This document shows positions 1 through 9,848 of a stretch of 64,000 nucleotides of DNA, one piece after another; within the stretch, counting starts at the first letter, position 1; each line of letters begins with the position of its first letter. The stretch is taken from contig OX243828.1 of NCBI GenBank assembly GCA_945859605.1, positions 20,055,802 through 20,119,801 on the forward strand, written 5' to 3'. The translations under genes were made by a program, and so were the position numbers. The notes under the pieces are model-generated. The model had not been told where the DNA came from. It ran no database searches and saw only the letters and a list, made by a program, of their open reading frames with translations. Source of the DNA: Lumbricus rubellus (Eukaryota; Annelida; Clitellata; Crassiclitellata; Lumbricidae).

Positions 1-833
1 GTAAGTAATGAACATCATGGCGCCGTTCACGGAAGAGGATAGAATTTTAATCAGAATCTTAAGAGTAGAAAAAGAATACAATGCACATCAGATGTTGATA
101 GAATTCCCTTCTAGAAAATGGATTAAATATGCTCTACATCGATTGATTAAACAAATTGATGCCACGGGAACGTCTAACAGCCGCAACTGTGGTCGCAAGC
201 GTTCTCCCGCCGGCGCAACGTTCACGTCATAGGCCTACGGTTGCCTATCTGAACGCTAACGTACCAGAGTTTATTGAACCGGAGAACTGGCCACCGAACC
301 ATCTGGTTTTAAACCCGGTTGACTATTTGATCTGGGGTTTTCTTCAGCAACTGGTCTATCGTGAACCGATACGTGATGTTGAACATTTGAAAAAATTGAT
401 TGTTTACTGCTGGGCTGAAATAACCCGAGCACTGGTGGCCTCAGCCATTGATCAGTTGTCGTCTCGTGTTGATGCAGTCATTAAAGCACGGTGGTGGACA
501 TATTGAATATTTGTTTGACTTATGATAAATTCACTCAAGATATGAATTGTTATTAATTGTTAGAACTAGTGATTGTTTAGAATTGAGTCATTGATATTAT
601 TCAGTCTAAGACTTTTGTTTTTTTCTTGCACTTTCATGACAAAAGGGGACATCAAACATTAATAGCATTATCTCAAGAAGTCGTAATAGTATCTCTTAGA
701 TATTTTGCAGAATGATTAAATGGATAATTATGTTCAATCTGATATATAGGCCAAGACGCTCAGAGAAAAATTGTTCAAGTTATAAGGCGTAAAAGTTGTT
801 GCATTCCTATTGGCCCACCCTGTATATACGTGT
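1..833 (+). mobile_element. mariner/Tc1-like transposon remnant, cut by window edge
   Basis: A degraded DNA transposon that enters from the left edge of the window. It holds the beginning and end of a transposase with the middle missing. The right end probably lies near the CACCCTGTATA sequence at about 823-833, a sequence typical of the termini of this group, but the left terminus is outside the window so no inverted repeat or TA duplication can be checked. Confidence 0.55.
8..506 (+). pseudogene. internally deleted mariner-like transposase
   Basis: Two reading frames remain. The first (8-232) opens with a helix-turn-helix-like N-terminus (FTEEDRILIRILR) as found in mariner-type transposases that act on element ends. 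The second (about 230-506, another frame) is the C-terminal end of the catalytic domain, with WPPN followed by LNPVDYLIWG, where the D is the third acidic residue of the DDD/E triad, and then an LKK...I..CW segment. The middle of the protein, including the first two catalytic acids, is missing at the junction near 220-240. It cannot encode an active enzyme. The C-terminal motif resembles that of the elements at 45357-46726 and 61930-62929 but is not the same family. Confidence 0.7.
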
Positions 834-1734
834 GCATATTTTTACGGGCTGTCTGGAGCATAGATTATTACACAAGCGTGAGGTTAAAAATTTATTTTTC
901 CTAAGCTAATAACAGACTTAACAAACGACGTCTCACAACTGCGAACAGAAGGACACAAAAAACGCAGCTAAAAAAACTGCGACGAACTCAGCGTACGCAA
1001 AAAAACAAGTGTCGAGAAATTGGGCCGCAATGTTACCACCCGATGCAGTTTTATCACTTCGCGTCGTCTCAGCATGAATCTTACCGGACCCGATGCGGTT
1101 TAATCAGCTCCTAAATCTTTGGTACGGAATCTTATCAGTCCCGATGCAGTTTATCGGTTCCTATAGTTTCAGCGCATAATCTGATTACACCCGATGCAGT
1201 GTGTACGTCGTGCTAGGGCAGCAGTACGTCGAGTGACCTGTCCATTCCGTTTGTGGTCAGTTGTTGACGTTGACCACTACGAGCGATGACTGAGTCCTGT
1301 GTCCACTACTTTCATCGACTGACGGAACTTTTAAGAAGTCAACTTCGTTTGTTTTCAAACGCTTCTCCAAGTCGATGTCCAGTGGTCTAAGTGTCACGTT
1401 CGAATAAATTGGGTGTGGTTCAAAAAGGGTATCGTATCTAATTATCCATAGACACTTATAATAGACTATACTATAGCACCACCTCCCGCAGAATGATTAG
1501 GCCTATTTAGAGAAAGCACGCAGAGCTCCCAGCAAGAAGACTCCGAATAAAATTAAATGCGTTTAAGAAATGAAAGACTGGCGAATAAAAACGAGTCATT
1601 AGTTTAGCTCTTAGTGAGAAATCCAATCCTAATGTAGGAACCAACCACAACAAACGCCGATGTTGCGCAAGAGCAGTCCTATATTATTGTCCTGGGAACA
1701 AAAAGATCGAGACGGACAGCAGAACGAATTTGTT
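834..1734. other. no gene seen; degenerate repeat at 1037-1205
   Basis: I find no coding region. A degenerate tandem repeat of roughly 50-60 bp is marked by four copies of the core CCCGATGC(A/G)GT between about 1037 and 1205. The rest is unassigned AT-rich DNA. Confidence 0.4.
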
Positions 1735-1953
1735 TGTATGCGCACTTGTTATAGCGCCTCTTCAAGCTCTGAACCACTACTCAGAGGTGCTCCCGACTAC
1801 AGCGCGGACACTGCACCGAAGTTTCACGCCAAAGCGCTGAGCAATTGCGAGTGAAGGACTTTCCCAAGGTCCTTACGTGGCGAGGTGGATTCGAACCTCA
1901 AACTTTCCGACTCCAAGGCAACGACGCCACCACTACACCGCCGCGCCGATAAC
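1735..1953 (-). mobile_element. tRNA-derived SINE, copy 1
   Basis: Read on the minus strand it starts GGCGCGGCGGTGTAGTGG, has the polymerase III B-box-like sequence GGTTCGAATCC, then a body with AAGGACCTTGGGAAAGTCC and GCGCTTTGGCGTGAAAC, and ends near a (G)GCGCTATAACAAGTGC tail. Full-length relatives lie at 23825-24042, 28928-29137 and 42950-43166, with a divergent one at 27848-28045. Five dispersed copies in both orientations with a tRNA-like head identify it as a SINE; the tRNA source cannot be named. Confidence 0.7.
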
Positions 1954-2214
1954 TGCTTTTGCATAGTAATTATGGTTCGAGAGGTATAATTTAGAGGCAT
2001 CTTCCAGCTGTTATTTGGAAACTAGAAAGAGGATCTTGTAGTGAATGTGTGCTCACTGTGCTGTCATAGATGTTATGTAGCCAGAGAATAACATCAGTCA
2101 TAATTATGTAGAGCGATATGATTATTATGTGCAAAGCAACGGAGCCGGGCTATATATGAGCAATGAGCGTATACAGCTAAAGCAGTTTGGACCGATTGAA
2201 GAAGAGAAGGCGCC

Positions 2215-2595
2215 AAGGTCGTAGCCAGGATTTTATTGGGGGGGGGGGCATGTCTACTCGACATTGAGCAAGCCGACAAGCAACCGAATCAATGGACTAA
2301 GGGGCTTGGAGGATTATTAATTTAATCTACTGTAAAAGTCACATGGATATAAGAGCTTCTAAATGAAATCCACTTAATCCTTACTTCATGTCTGGGTTAG
2401 TAGGCTAGCTAATTGCATTATTTCTTGGTTACATTATTTCCTTTCGGGGGTGTTCAAACACCCAAAATATCCCCTAGCCATACGGCCTTGCCCTTAGTTC
2501 TTACATCATGTAGGCCTATTAGTAAACGCATTATTGCATTATTTCATTTGAGGCGGGGGTGTTCAAACACCCAAAATACCCCTAGCTACGACCTT
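2215..2595. mobile_element. short inverted-repeat element (MITE-like)
   Basis: The ends form a 15-bp inverted repeat, AAGGTCGTAGCCAGG on the left and its complement with one mismatch on the right. Inside, the sequence GGGGGTGTTCAAACACCC occurs twice (near 2445 and 2556), itself a hairpin. No coding capacity. A related terminus (AAGGCCGTAGCCAGGATTT) occurs at about 53871. No target duplication was established. Confidence 0.45.
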
Positions 2596-2669
2596 TAAAC
2601 TGAAAATCAGCCCGAATTATTATTGAAATTCTCTTAGTCCTTGACTCTTTATTTCACGTTTTTATGTTA

Positions 2670-2709
<40 letters not shown>

Positions 2710-2734
2710 TTGTTCTAAATGATGATAAAAGTTA

Positions 2735-3733
2735 TTAGCTCTCCTCTGGGTCTGACTCGGCTAAAGTGCCTCTAAAGGCCACCGAGTTGAAGCGCTGGAC
2801 AGTAATAGAGAGGCGTTGCAGCAAAAAACAGGTCTCTCTCATATCACCAGACGACAATGTTAGGATGCGGCCTAAATCAGACAAAAAGTCGAGGCCAATA
2901 CTGCAAATGGGACCTAAAGTCTCAAAGGCTAAAGGAATGAAAAAGTGAGTGTTTACAAGAGAGACGTATTTAGTGTTTTTCCTTTCCGTAGCAATCTCGG
3001 CTGCCGCGCCCGCCGTCGAAGCCGTGGCCTGGATATATGATGGTGCAAGTGTGTCAACCACTGTCGCATCCCACACAAGATGACGACCCGCACGCCATGG
3101 AATCATGGTAAGGCCGTCTGGTCGTCTACCATCCGTGCGAAGAAGACCTGGTGGTTCTTTAATGGACGGTATTCCTGCCTTTGAAAGGGAGCGGTATACA
3201 ATGTCATTGATCGTATTATGTCGAGCTATTCGACCGAAGCCGAGAGAGCAAGACAGGCCGTGGCTGCCTCTGGCGTCAATTTGAGCTCCGCAGGCGCAAG
3301 TGTGGGGTTCACATATTGCGGCCCCAAGTCGCAAACCGACGGCAACTCGAACATCCTCGTTATCCAGACGTAGTCCACATGCGGTTATCGGTAACGCATG
3401 GAGCCAGTCACTAGCATGGGGCGATGAGACTGCTTTTAGTCGTGCGATGTTATATACATCCACTGTGTTTTCGAGCAGTGTCTTCGCAGTTTTCTCCAAC
3501 AAAGGTTTGTCCCATGATGCTTGCTGATTTGTTGGCATGATTCCTGCTTCATCAAATTCTGTCTTGGAACGCCACTCGGTTGTCATCGTTTGAAAGTGTG
3601 AGTCATGTTCGAGATTAATAGAACTGAGAATGAGAGTCTGGAGAGGGAGAGTGCTTGCAGCTGAAGCCAGAAAGGCTGGAAGTGCTAGCGAAGACGCTCT
3701 CCGAATCCCCAGACCACCCATCTTTATGGGCAA
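2735..3733 (-). pseudogene. LINE retrotransposon 3' part: zinc knuckle and endonuclease-like domain
   Basis: An open frame of about 332 codons without a proper start: its first codon is TTG and it runs straight into the (ATT)n array at 3739, so the 5' part is missing. The N-terminus (LPIKMGGLGIR..., then FLASAAST) looks like the region just after a LINE reverse-transcriptase domain. A CCHC-type knuckle follows (C146, C148, H158, C162), then RPDG (204-207) and VWD (220-222), an arrangement resembling the restriction-like endonuclease (PD-(D/E)XK type) of R2/R4-group LINEs. The frame is unbroken to its stop. The 3' tail on this strand is (AAT)n at 2665-2708, as expected of a LINE. The exact clade is uncertain. 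It is a dead, 5'-truncated copy. Confidence 0.6.
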
Positions 3734-3738
3734 TGAGG

Positions 3739-4032
<294 letters not shown>

Positions 4033-4033
<1 letters not shown>

Positions 4034-4571
4034 ATATTATTATAACAAAGCGCTACAACAATTTTTAGAGTAGATAACGTCAGGTAGGTCTATTCGATCC
4101 ATATAGCCGCCATTGCGCTTTAATAATCTTATCACGTCATCCTCTGTTGCATCACATACTATGACGTTACAATTTGCGAAACGTCATAATCGAAAGTAGG
4201 CCAATACCTGACCACAGCGGTGAATAATTCAGTCAGAAAATAGCGTCTCTCTTCGGATGCATTGTCTTGTAGATGCGATCACAGCGCTACATGATGTACT
4301 GACATTTTTACGTTGTTGTACAATTAGATGCTAAATTTAAAGTTCCTTCGTTAATTTTTAATATCGTAAAAGAAGCTAACCTCTGCTTGGCTGCAACTGA
4401 AATATATATTGATATATATATATATATAAAATATATATAATTGTGTATGTATATATAAATATATACACACGCATCACACGTAAAAACGTATCAGTCCATC
4501 AGACAGTAGCCAATTCTAAATGCAGCTGCCACAGTTGTGTGTGTGTGCGTGTGTGTATGCGTATGTGTGTG
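4033..4571. other. no gene seen; TA and GT simple repeats
   Basis: AT-rich DNA with TA-rich tracts at about 4400-4470 and a GT-rich tract at 4537-4571. This is the simple-sequence target into which the Polinton inserted. No coding region is visible. Confidence 0.5.
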
Positions 4572-4577
4572 AGTATA
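4572..4577. repeat. Polinton target-site duplication, left copy
   Basis: AGTATA directly before the AG that opens the left TIR. The same six bases follow the right TIR at 19847-19852. Six base pairs is the length made by Polinton integrases. Confidence 0.93.
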
Positions 4578-4976
4578 AGTAGATGTAATATTTGCCCTCT
4601 GGATGTCTTTTATTATTTCCTGAGGGGGGTGCTCGGTAGTACAGTGGATAGCGCGCTGGACTGTCGACTCAGCTATGATGAGTACACGGTCAGTGGATGA
4701 TGAGACGGCGAGAGAGAGGGGATTGACCTCCGCCTTCATATGCCAAGGCCTTGAAAATGAAGTCTTTTTTCCCCTTTGGATGTCTTTTATTATTTCCCCC
4801 TGATTCCTCCTCTTCTCCTTTGGATGTCTTTTATTATTTCCCCCTGATTCCTCCTCTTCTCCTTTGGGGTATTTTATTATTTTCCTGATGCATAATTAAT
4901 TACTTAGCTATTTTTTAAGAAGCCTGATATTGAAGATAAATTAAGTTTAAATGGTGCTAAAGGGTAATCTGGGGTG
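4578..4976 (+). repeat. left terminal inverted repeat
   Basis: Begins AGTAGATGTAATATTTGCC and matches the complement of 19449-19846 with few differences. A unit of about 44 bp beginning GGATGTCTTTTATTATTTCC occurs several times (4601 and twice at 4777-4865). Between the first and second unit sits about 150 bp resembling a tRNA-type SINE (CAGTGGATAGCGCGCTGGAC). The inner edge contains TTTAAATGG, the start codon of a small inward ORF. Confidence 0.92.
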
Positions 4977-5052
4977 TTTTCCATTGAAGAAACAATCAGC
5001 TAATAAACCAGTTAAAAGTCTTGGTCTTTTGTATAAGCTACAAAGCAGTTAA
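4951..5052 (+). CDS. 33-aa ORF initiated in the left TIR
   Basis: An ATG in the last part of the TIR (context TTTAAATGG) opens a 33-codon frame running inward and ending three bases before the convergent fibre gene's stop. Its first 13 residues resemble those of the 94-aa ORF at 19188-19472 because both begin in the same TIR sequence (MVLK..LG). Beyond that they differ. No domain is recognised. It may be a chance consequence of the ATG being inside the TIR. Confidence 0.25.
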   Translation: MVLKGNLGCFPLKKQSANKPVKSLGLLYKLQSS

Positions 5053-5055
5053 AAA

Positions 5056-6129
5056 TTAAGGTCGTAAGAATACTGCCGAAAAGTCTCTAGCTAATATATT
5101 TAGTGCGATGTGTGAATAAGCGAATATCTCGAGAAAATCGGTATTGGCTACGAAAATTATGCAACTACCGGTTGAATTGTTAAACGCAGCTCCCGTTCCC
5201 CCTCCGCCCGCAATTTGCATGTAATTCGCCCCATTTCTATACAGGTAGACGTTACCAGGAGCGGTACTACTGTTACCAAATTCTATGTACGTCGAAACGA
5301 AATAGTATCCGGCTTTACCGGGAGTGAAACGGGTCATTCCCGCACTTATAACACCATCGGTTTTGAATCTTACACTATCGAAAGTAACTATTGTGTGAGT
5401 TTTAGCGATTAAGAATTGCCAAGTTAAAGAATGAATGCTAAGCGCGGGACCGATTGAGATAGAATCTACATACTGCTTCGTAGCTGCATCGCTGGCGCTG
5501 TTGGGTTCGTGTAGCCCTGTAATGTAAGCATCATGCATAAAGATGGACTTATACACATTTATTTTAGACGGAGGAGTGCCATCGAGTGACTTAACCATCT
5601 CTAACATGATTTCATTGTTTATTCTAAAACGAAATCCATCCATCGATTGTAATGTAATAGGATTGTTTAACGAACATTGTAGTTTATTTCGTATACTACC
5701 TAAGAAAATAGTGAATTCTTTATTTTCTCCTCTCAAGTCCTTACAACCCATTGAACGCAGACGATCGGAGCCAACGTTTAAGAATAGATCACCAGTCATT
5801 GTATCACCAGTCTTAGACACCTTCAATGTAACTTGTTCATCAACGTATTTCTTATTCGTCAAATGATTATCGTTGGACGGAGAATCGTTGTGATTCGTTA
5901 TCAAATCAATGGCTTGCCCCCTACTTAAAGCTTCATCCATTCCGGCAGTCGAAGTGTTCGTTGTAGGTAGTCCTTTAATTTTATGACCACCCATTTTTAA
6001 ATTTCCAGTCACTGGATTTGCTCCATCCAATCGAAGAAAACTCTCATTTATTTGACTAAGAGTAACACCTCCAGCGATTACTCTTTGCGATGAACCAACA
6101 TCGGTGTGACCAAATTTATCGACAGGCAT
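5056..6129 (-). CDS. fibre protein with C1q/TNF-like head
   Basis: A 357-aa protein that most likely forms a trimeric attachment fibre on the virion. Residues 1-225 carry phage-tail-fibre-type repeats: GNLKMGGHKIKGL near 43, then KYVD at 95, SKTGDTMTGDL at 105-115 and ATKQYVD at 216. Residues from about 225 to the end have the pattern of a C1q/TNF-like jelly-roll: FTPGKAGYYF at 268-277, LYRNG at 296-300, and a closing F.AVFL strand. It is a paralogue of the neighbouring gene: the shaft is nearly the same (142 identical nucleotides, 5643-5784 versus 6780-6921) while the head is unrelated. The start is ATG in TATATAAAATG, 27 bp after the upstream gene. The role in receptor binding is inferred from architecture; C1q-like heads bind proteins or glycans in other systems. 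Confidence 0.8.
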   Translation of the reverse strand: MPVDKFGHTDVGSSQRVIAGGVTLSQINESFLRLDGANPVTGNLKMGGHKIKGLPTTNTSTAGMDEALSRGQAIDLITNHNDSPSNDNHLTNKKYVDEQVTLKVSKTGDTMTGDLFLNVGSDRLRSMGCKDLRGENKEFTIFLGSIRNKLQCSLNNPITLQSMDGFRFRINNEIMLEMVKSLDGTPPSKINVYKSIFMHDAYITGLHEPNSASDAATKQYVDSISIGPALSIHSLTWQFLIAKTHTIVTFDSVRFKTDGVISAGMTRFTPGKAGYYFVSTYIEFGNSSTAPGNVYLYRNGANYMQIAGGGGTGAAFNNSTGSCIIFVANTDFLEIFAYSHIALNILARDFSAVFLRP

Positions 6130-6156
6130 TTTATATATAATAATTTTTAATGTAGA

Positions 6157-7260
6157 TTAGTCATCGTATACATATAATTGCATTACCTGAATCCCTCGTG
6201 GAAGAAAATCATCCACTTGCGTTGATGTAACTCTGTAATATTGATACGCACCCGTAGGTGTAATAATATTACAAAATCTCGGAACAGCCTCTGAAGTAGT
6301 TGAAGAAGGGTATATGGGTAATGATGTAAACACTACTCCATCATTGCTAGCGTCGAAATCGAAATAAGCTACAGATACGGTTTTCATCGCAATTCTCCAA
6401 ATTTTAACTGGCTCAGGACATTTAATTTGTAACCAAGCCATATCTTCACCTGAAACCCAAGCTGCGTTAACATTGTCCTTGAGATTAGTGAAAGCATGGT
6501 AGGCTTTGCTTCCGGCAAAACAAGCACTCGCACTAGCAACGAATCCTGTCACACTTACATCAGCTTCCAAGGGAGGAATATACCCAACACGACACTTTTT
6601 CAGAGATTTATCGACGTAATTCTTTGTAGCATCATCTTGAGCTGAAAGAGGATCGCTTAAATCGTTGATATTATTACTATTCATTAGGATATTTTGATAA
6701 ACGTCGATTTTACGATCGTTAGACGCTCTACCGATTCTCATTATATTTTCTACACCTATTTTGCATAGAAATCCATCCGTCGATTGTAATGTAATAGGAT
6801 TGTTTAACGAACATTGTAGTTTATTTCGTATACTACCTAAGAAAATAGTGAATTCTTTATTTTCTCCTCTCAAGTCCTTACAACCCATTGAACGCAGACG
6901 ATCGGAGCCAACGTTTAAGAACAAGTCGCCAGCCATTGTATCACCAGTCTTAGACACCTTCGATGCATCAACGTATTTCTTATTCGTCAAATGATTATCG
7001 TTGGACGGAGAGTCATCGTGATTCGTTATCAAATCAATAGCTTGTCCCCTACTTAAAGCTTCATCCATTCCTGCTGTCGAAGTATTCGTTACTGGGAGAC
7101 CTTTTATCACATGTCCATTCATTTTTAAATTTCCAGTCGGCAGATTTGCTCCATCACATCGAAGAAAATTAGCATTTATTTGACTAAGAGTTACACCTCC
7201 AGCGATTACTCTTCGTGATGTTCCTCCAGCAGCGGTGTGACCAAATTTATCGACGGGCAT
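6157..7260 (-). CDS. fibre protein with discoidin-like head
   Basis: A 367-aa paralogue of the preceding fibre. Residues 1-222 form the same shaft (GNLKMNGH near 44, KYVD, SKTGDTMAGDL, ATKNYVD at 211-217). From about 223 to the end the sequence fits a discoidin/F5-8C-type galactose-binding fold: AW(V)SGEDMAWLQIKC at 267-281, DASNDGVVFTSL at 303-314, YYRV at 341-344 and a final LYVYDD strand. This fold commonly binds sugars or lipids at cell surfaces. The ATG lies in TATATATAAAATG, 19 bp from the protease stop. The two genes in tandem imply duplication followed by head replacement. Whether both fibres are present on one particle cannot be told from sequence. Confidence 0.78.
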   Translation of the reverse strand: MPVDKFGHTAAGGTSRRVIAGGVTLSQINANFLRCDGANLPTGNLKMNGHVIKGLPVTNTSTAGMDEALSRGQAIDLITNHDDSPSNDNHLTNKKYVDASKVSKTGDTMAGDLFLNVGSDRLRSMGCKDLRGENKEFTIFLGSIRNKLQCSLNNPITLQSTDGFLCKIGVENIMRIGRASNDRKIDVYQNILMNSNNINDLSDPLSAQDDATKNYVDKSLKKCRVGYIPPLEADVSVTGFVASASACFAGSKAYHAFTNLKDNVNAAWVSGEDMAWLQIKCPEPVKIWRIAMKTVSVAYFDFDASNDGVVFTSLPIYPSSTTSEAVPRFCNIITPTGAYQYYRVTSTQVDDFLPRGIQVMQLYVYDD

Positions 7261-7279
7261 TTTATATATAAAATAATTT

Positions 7280-7702
7280 TTAATGCAAGCCGTTTATAAC
7301 TTCTTGGAAATTCATTCCATCACCCACCATCTTCGTCACATACAGACACAAATGACCACAAAATACTTCGTTATCGGGTTGTATTCGCTCGCTGTTATAT
7401 AACACTGGACGGCGTAAATACTTTATCAGTTCCAGAGGGGGAGGAAGGCCGTAACTATCGAAATATATTTTCTCATTACCGCTCTTTAAGAAAGCGCACC
7501 AGTGCGAGCCTGTCCCATTAGAACCATCTAGATTCAATATCCCACACTCATTCCGTCCAGGTTTCTTCGGCAACTCGTCTCTGAGAAATACTCCTCTAAA
7601 ATTATTGATGTTTAGTTTCTTAGCCGCTTCGATTAGATCCACATTCGATAAAGCAATATTCGGTAGCACTACTCCACAAACATCGATTTGTTTGACGCTC
7701 AT
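7280..7702 (-). CDS. PRO: adenain-type maturation cysteine protease
   Basis: A 140-aa protease of the adenovirus/Ulp1 (C5/C48-like) fold used to process virion proteins. The catalytic set is visible: His67 in SHWCAF, Asp82 in YFDSYG, Gln108 and nucleophile Cys115 in FCGHLCLY; the Gln-to-Cys spacing of seven residues equals that of adenain. The length is usual for Polinton proteases, shorter than adenain. It lies between polymerase (16 bp upstream) and fibre 2 (19 bp downstream). The ATG is in TAAATAAATG. Likely substrates are the small protein at 13220-13576 and the membrane protein at 15001-15651, both of which contain GG motifs. No damage seen. Confidence 0.88.
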   Translation of the reverse strand: MSVKQIDVCGVVLPNIALSNVDLIEAAKKLNINNFRGVFLRDELPKKPGRNECGILNLDGSNGTGSHWCAFLKSGNEKIYFDSYGLPPPLELIKYLRRPVLYNSERIQPDNEVFCGHLCLYVTKMVGDGMNFQEVINGLH

Positions 7703-7718
7703 TTATTTAATATAAACA

Positions 7719-9848
7719 TTAATTAAAAATTTTCAACGAGTAGTGACCATATGCCAAAGTATGAATTCCATCCTCCATTATTACCCGTTTATCGTCATCT
7801 GCAGATAATGCAACTTTATTAATTTCTTCTGTATAAATATCGTGATGATAAGATCTAATAACATTCATCGTTCGTTGTTGTTCTTTTTTGGTAAATAAGC
7901 AGTCTCTATAATCTTCGTGAGTGATAGTTTTTTGGACAACATTCTTCTTAATACCTTTACATTTCTTGTGCTCATCTCCAGCAGCCATCTTATAAGAATA
8001 CAACTTTGCTCTGAGTCCAATAAATTCTTTTATCTGTTTCCCACTAGCTTCATCCTTGAACATTCCAATAACTTTTTTATTTACTCCAACCTCAATACCA
8101 GATGGATGATCTCTCGGGTATTCACTCGTGTCGAATCGAGTCTTAATATCGCCTGCGATATCTGAGTAAAAGTCTTCAGTTTTAATTTCGTATGTCAAAG
8201 AATCTGTATCGGTAAATAATAATTTAGCTCTATTTCCGTATTTATCCTTGATGTAATTGTAATGAAATTCATACATCAACGTTTTGCTGAAGTCTAATAT
8301 ACACATGCCAAGATATATAGGTTTATTATAGTACAATTTAGTTTTTTTCATGTGAACGGCTATTAGATTTTCATCGAAAATAGTACATCTCTCATAATTA
8401 GGTTTAGCGGCTAGTTCAATAGCCCTCTCCTCTTGACACACTAACTCTACATCAACACGATTTTCAATGTTCTCACAAGTTTTTCCAAAGACACTGTTAT
8501 TCATTAACTTGAAAAAGTCTTTCTCAAAGTCATTAGTAGCTTTCGTTCTAAGAGCTGTATTTAAATCGATATACTTTTTCAACCAATCACTTTCTTCGAA
8601 TAGTACACCTCTATGCACTTTTGTTATTTTCAAACCCAAGCTCTCATACAGCTTCAGATTATCGTAATGCAGCACATACTTCTTTTTATGGTTTAAGTTT
8701 GGAATTAACTTTTTGACTTTGTTAATCTCAATGCTTTCGGGGGCTAACGGAAAATCGTTATGCAGGTCGTGTAACTCTTTAGGATATTCCAAATCAACTT
8801 CCAATATGCATGGAATACTTCTCCAATTATTTAATTCATCTTCGTTCATCCATTTGAACCCGTGAGTAGGTGAATTTTTGATCATAGCCCATCCATATAG
8901 ATTATTCGCATCCAGGTAAGTAATAAATGTAGAATTTTCGTTACTATTGAAATCGCTCATATATTTATTATTCGCTTTCCCGTAACGATTTGATATTGTG
9001 CTCACTCCTCCTCTCATCCCTTGCCTAAGCATCAGAATCATATCATAATCATTCAATAACTCCAATTTCACGCCTGTCAATTTTAAAGCGGCATCCCAGG
9101 CTAAACCAGGAGATGTAAAATACCATGCAGGGTCAAGCGTATAGTTCTTCATACACACATCTCTAAAGTTTTCGAAAACATCGGCAAGTAACAGAACATC
9201 CGAAACGTTGTATAAATCGTGATATTCTCTGAATGTTTTGCATCCAAATTCCTTCCATACCGTTTTTGCATGCTCGTAGTCTTCATCGCTAATATTCGAA
9301 TCATTTAGCTTAGAATAGAATGCGGATTTTGGTGGTAGTTCGGTTTCATTAAAGGTAGTAAATGAATCGACGTAGTCATAAGGATATATGCCTTTTCTCA
9401 GCAAAAGATCGAGCTTCTTTCCAGTATATCGTTTCCCAATATTTTTACACTGGTCTTTGCTTAGGTTCCTCGATAAAGCATCAAGACTAGAAGCCATAAA
9501 TTTAAAACTGTCGATAAAGCGCAATTCGCGCTTGACGGTAATCTCTTTTCCCTCTTTATTTACAAACTTATCAACAACGACCTCTCTGCTAAAAGATATA
9601 TACTTTTCCTCGTTATTAGGTATGCAATTAATTTTCTCTCCATTATTACCTCTCAGTTTCTTAATGAACAGATGACAATCGTACCCGGAAAGATTATGAA
9701 ACACTACAGGGAAAAACTTGGGGACTTTATAGTTTACATTACAAATGTTATGAGCAGCCCCTCTAAATTTACCGCTAAGATGACAGTGATCTCTCACTCG
9801 GTCTTCGCCCAACGGTTTTTCACAGATATGGCATATAGTAGCTCCATC
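7719..9848 (-). CDS. POLB: protein-primed family B DNA polymerase, catalytic part (after frameshift)
   Basis: The C-terminal part of the element's replicative polymerase. Counting from nt 9812, Exo II is FHNLSGYD (38-45), Exo III has Y201 and D205, motif A is YLDANNLYG (D301), motif B is KLMNNSVFGKT (435-445), and motif C is FTDTDS (D535, D537). A KEFIGLRAKLYSYK segment follows as expected. There is no plausible start codon at the 5' end: the frame simply continues from the upstream ORF in another phase, with the break next to a four-base T run at about 9846-9852. All catalytic residues are intact, so either the break is recent, an assembly error, or is bypassed in translation. Function: replicates the element from its ends with a terminal protein primer, by analogy with the family. 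Confidence 0.85.
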   Translation of the reverse strand, partial: DGATICHICEKPLGEDRVRDHCHLSGKFRGAAHNICNVNYKVPKFFPVVFHNLSGYDCHLFIKKLRGNNGEKINCIPNNEEKYISFSREVVVDKFVNKEGKEITVKRELRFIDSFKFMASSLDALSRNLSKDQCKNIGKRYTGKKLDLLLRKGIYPYDYVDSFTTFNETELPPKSAFYSKLNDSNISDEDYEHAKTVWKEFGCKTFREYHDLYNVSDVLLLADVFENFRDVCMKNYTLDPAWYFTSPGLAWDAALKLTGVKLELLNDYDMILMLRQGMRGGVSTISNRYGKANNKYMSDFNSNENSTFITYLDANNLYGWAMIKNSPTHGFKWMNEDELNNWRSIPCILEVDLEYPKELHDLHNDFPLAPESIEINKVKKLIPNLNHKKKYVLHYDNLKLYESLGLKITKVHRGVLFEESDWLKKYIDLNTALRTKATNDFEKDFFKLMNNSVFGKTCENIENRVDVELVCQEERAIELAAKPNYERCTIFDENLIAVHMKKTKLYYNKPIYLGMCILDFSKTLMYEFHYNYIKDKYGNRAKLLFTDTDSLTYEIKTEDFYSDIAGDIKTRFDTSEYPRDHPSGIEVGVNKKVIGMFKDEASGKQIKEFIGLRAKLYSYKMAAGDEHKKCKGIKKNVVQKTITHEDYRDCLFTKKEQQRTMNVIRSYHHDIYTEEINKVALSADDDKRVIMEDGIHTLAYGHYSLKIFN

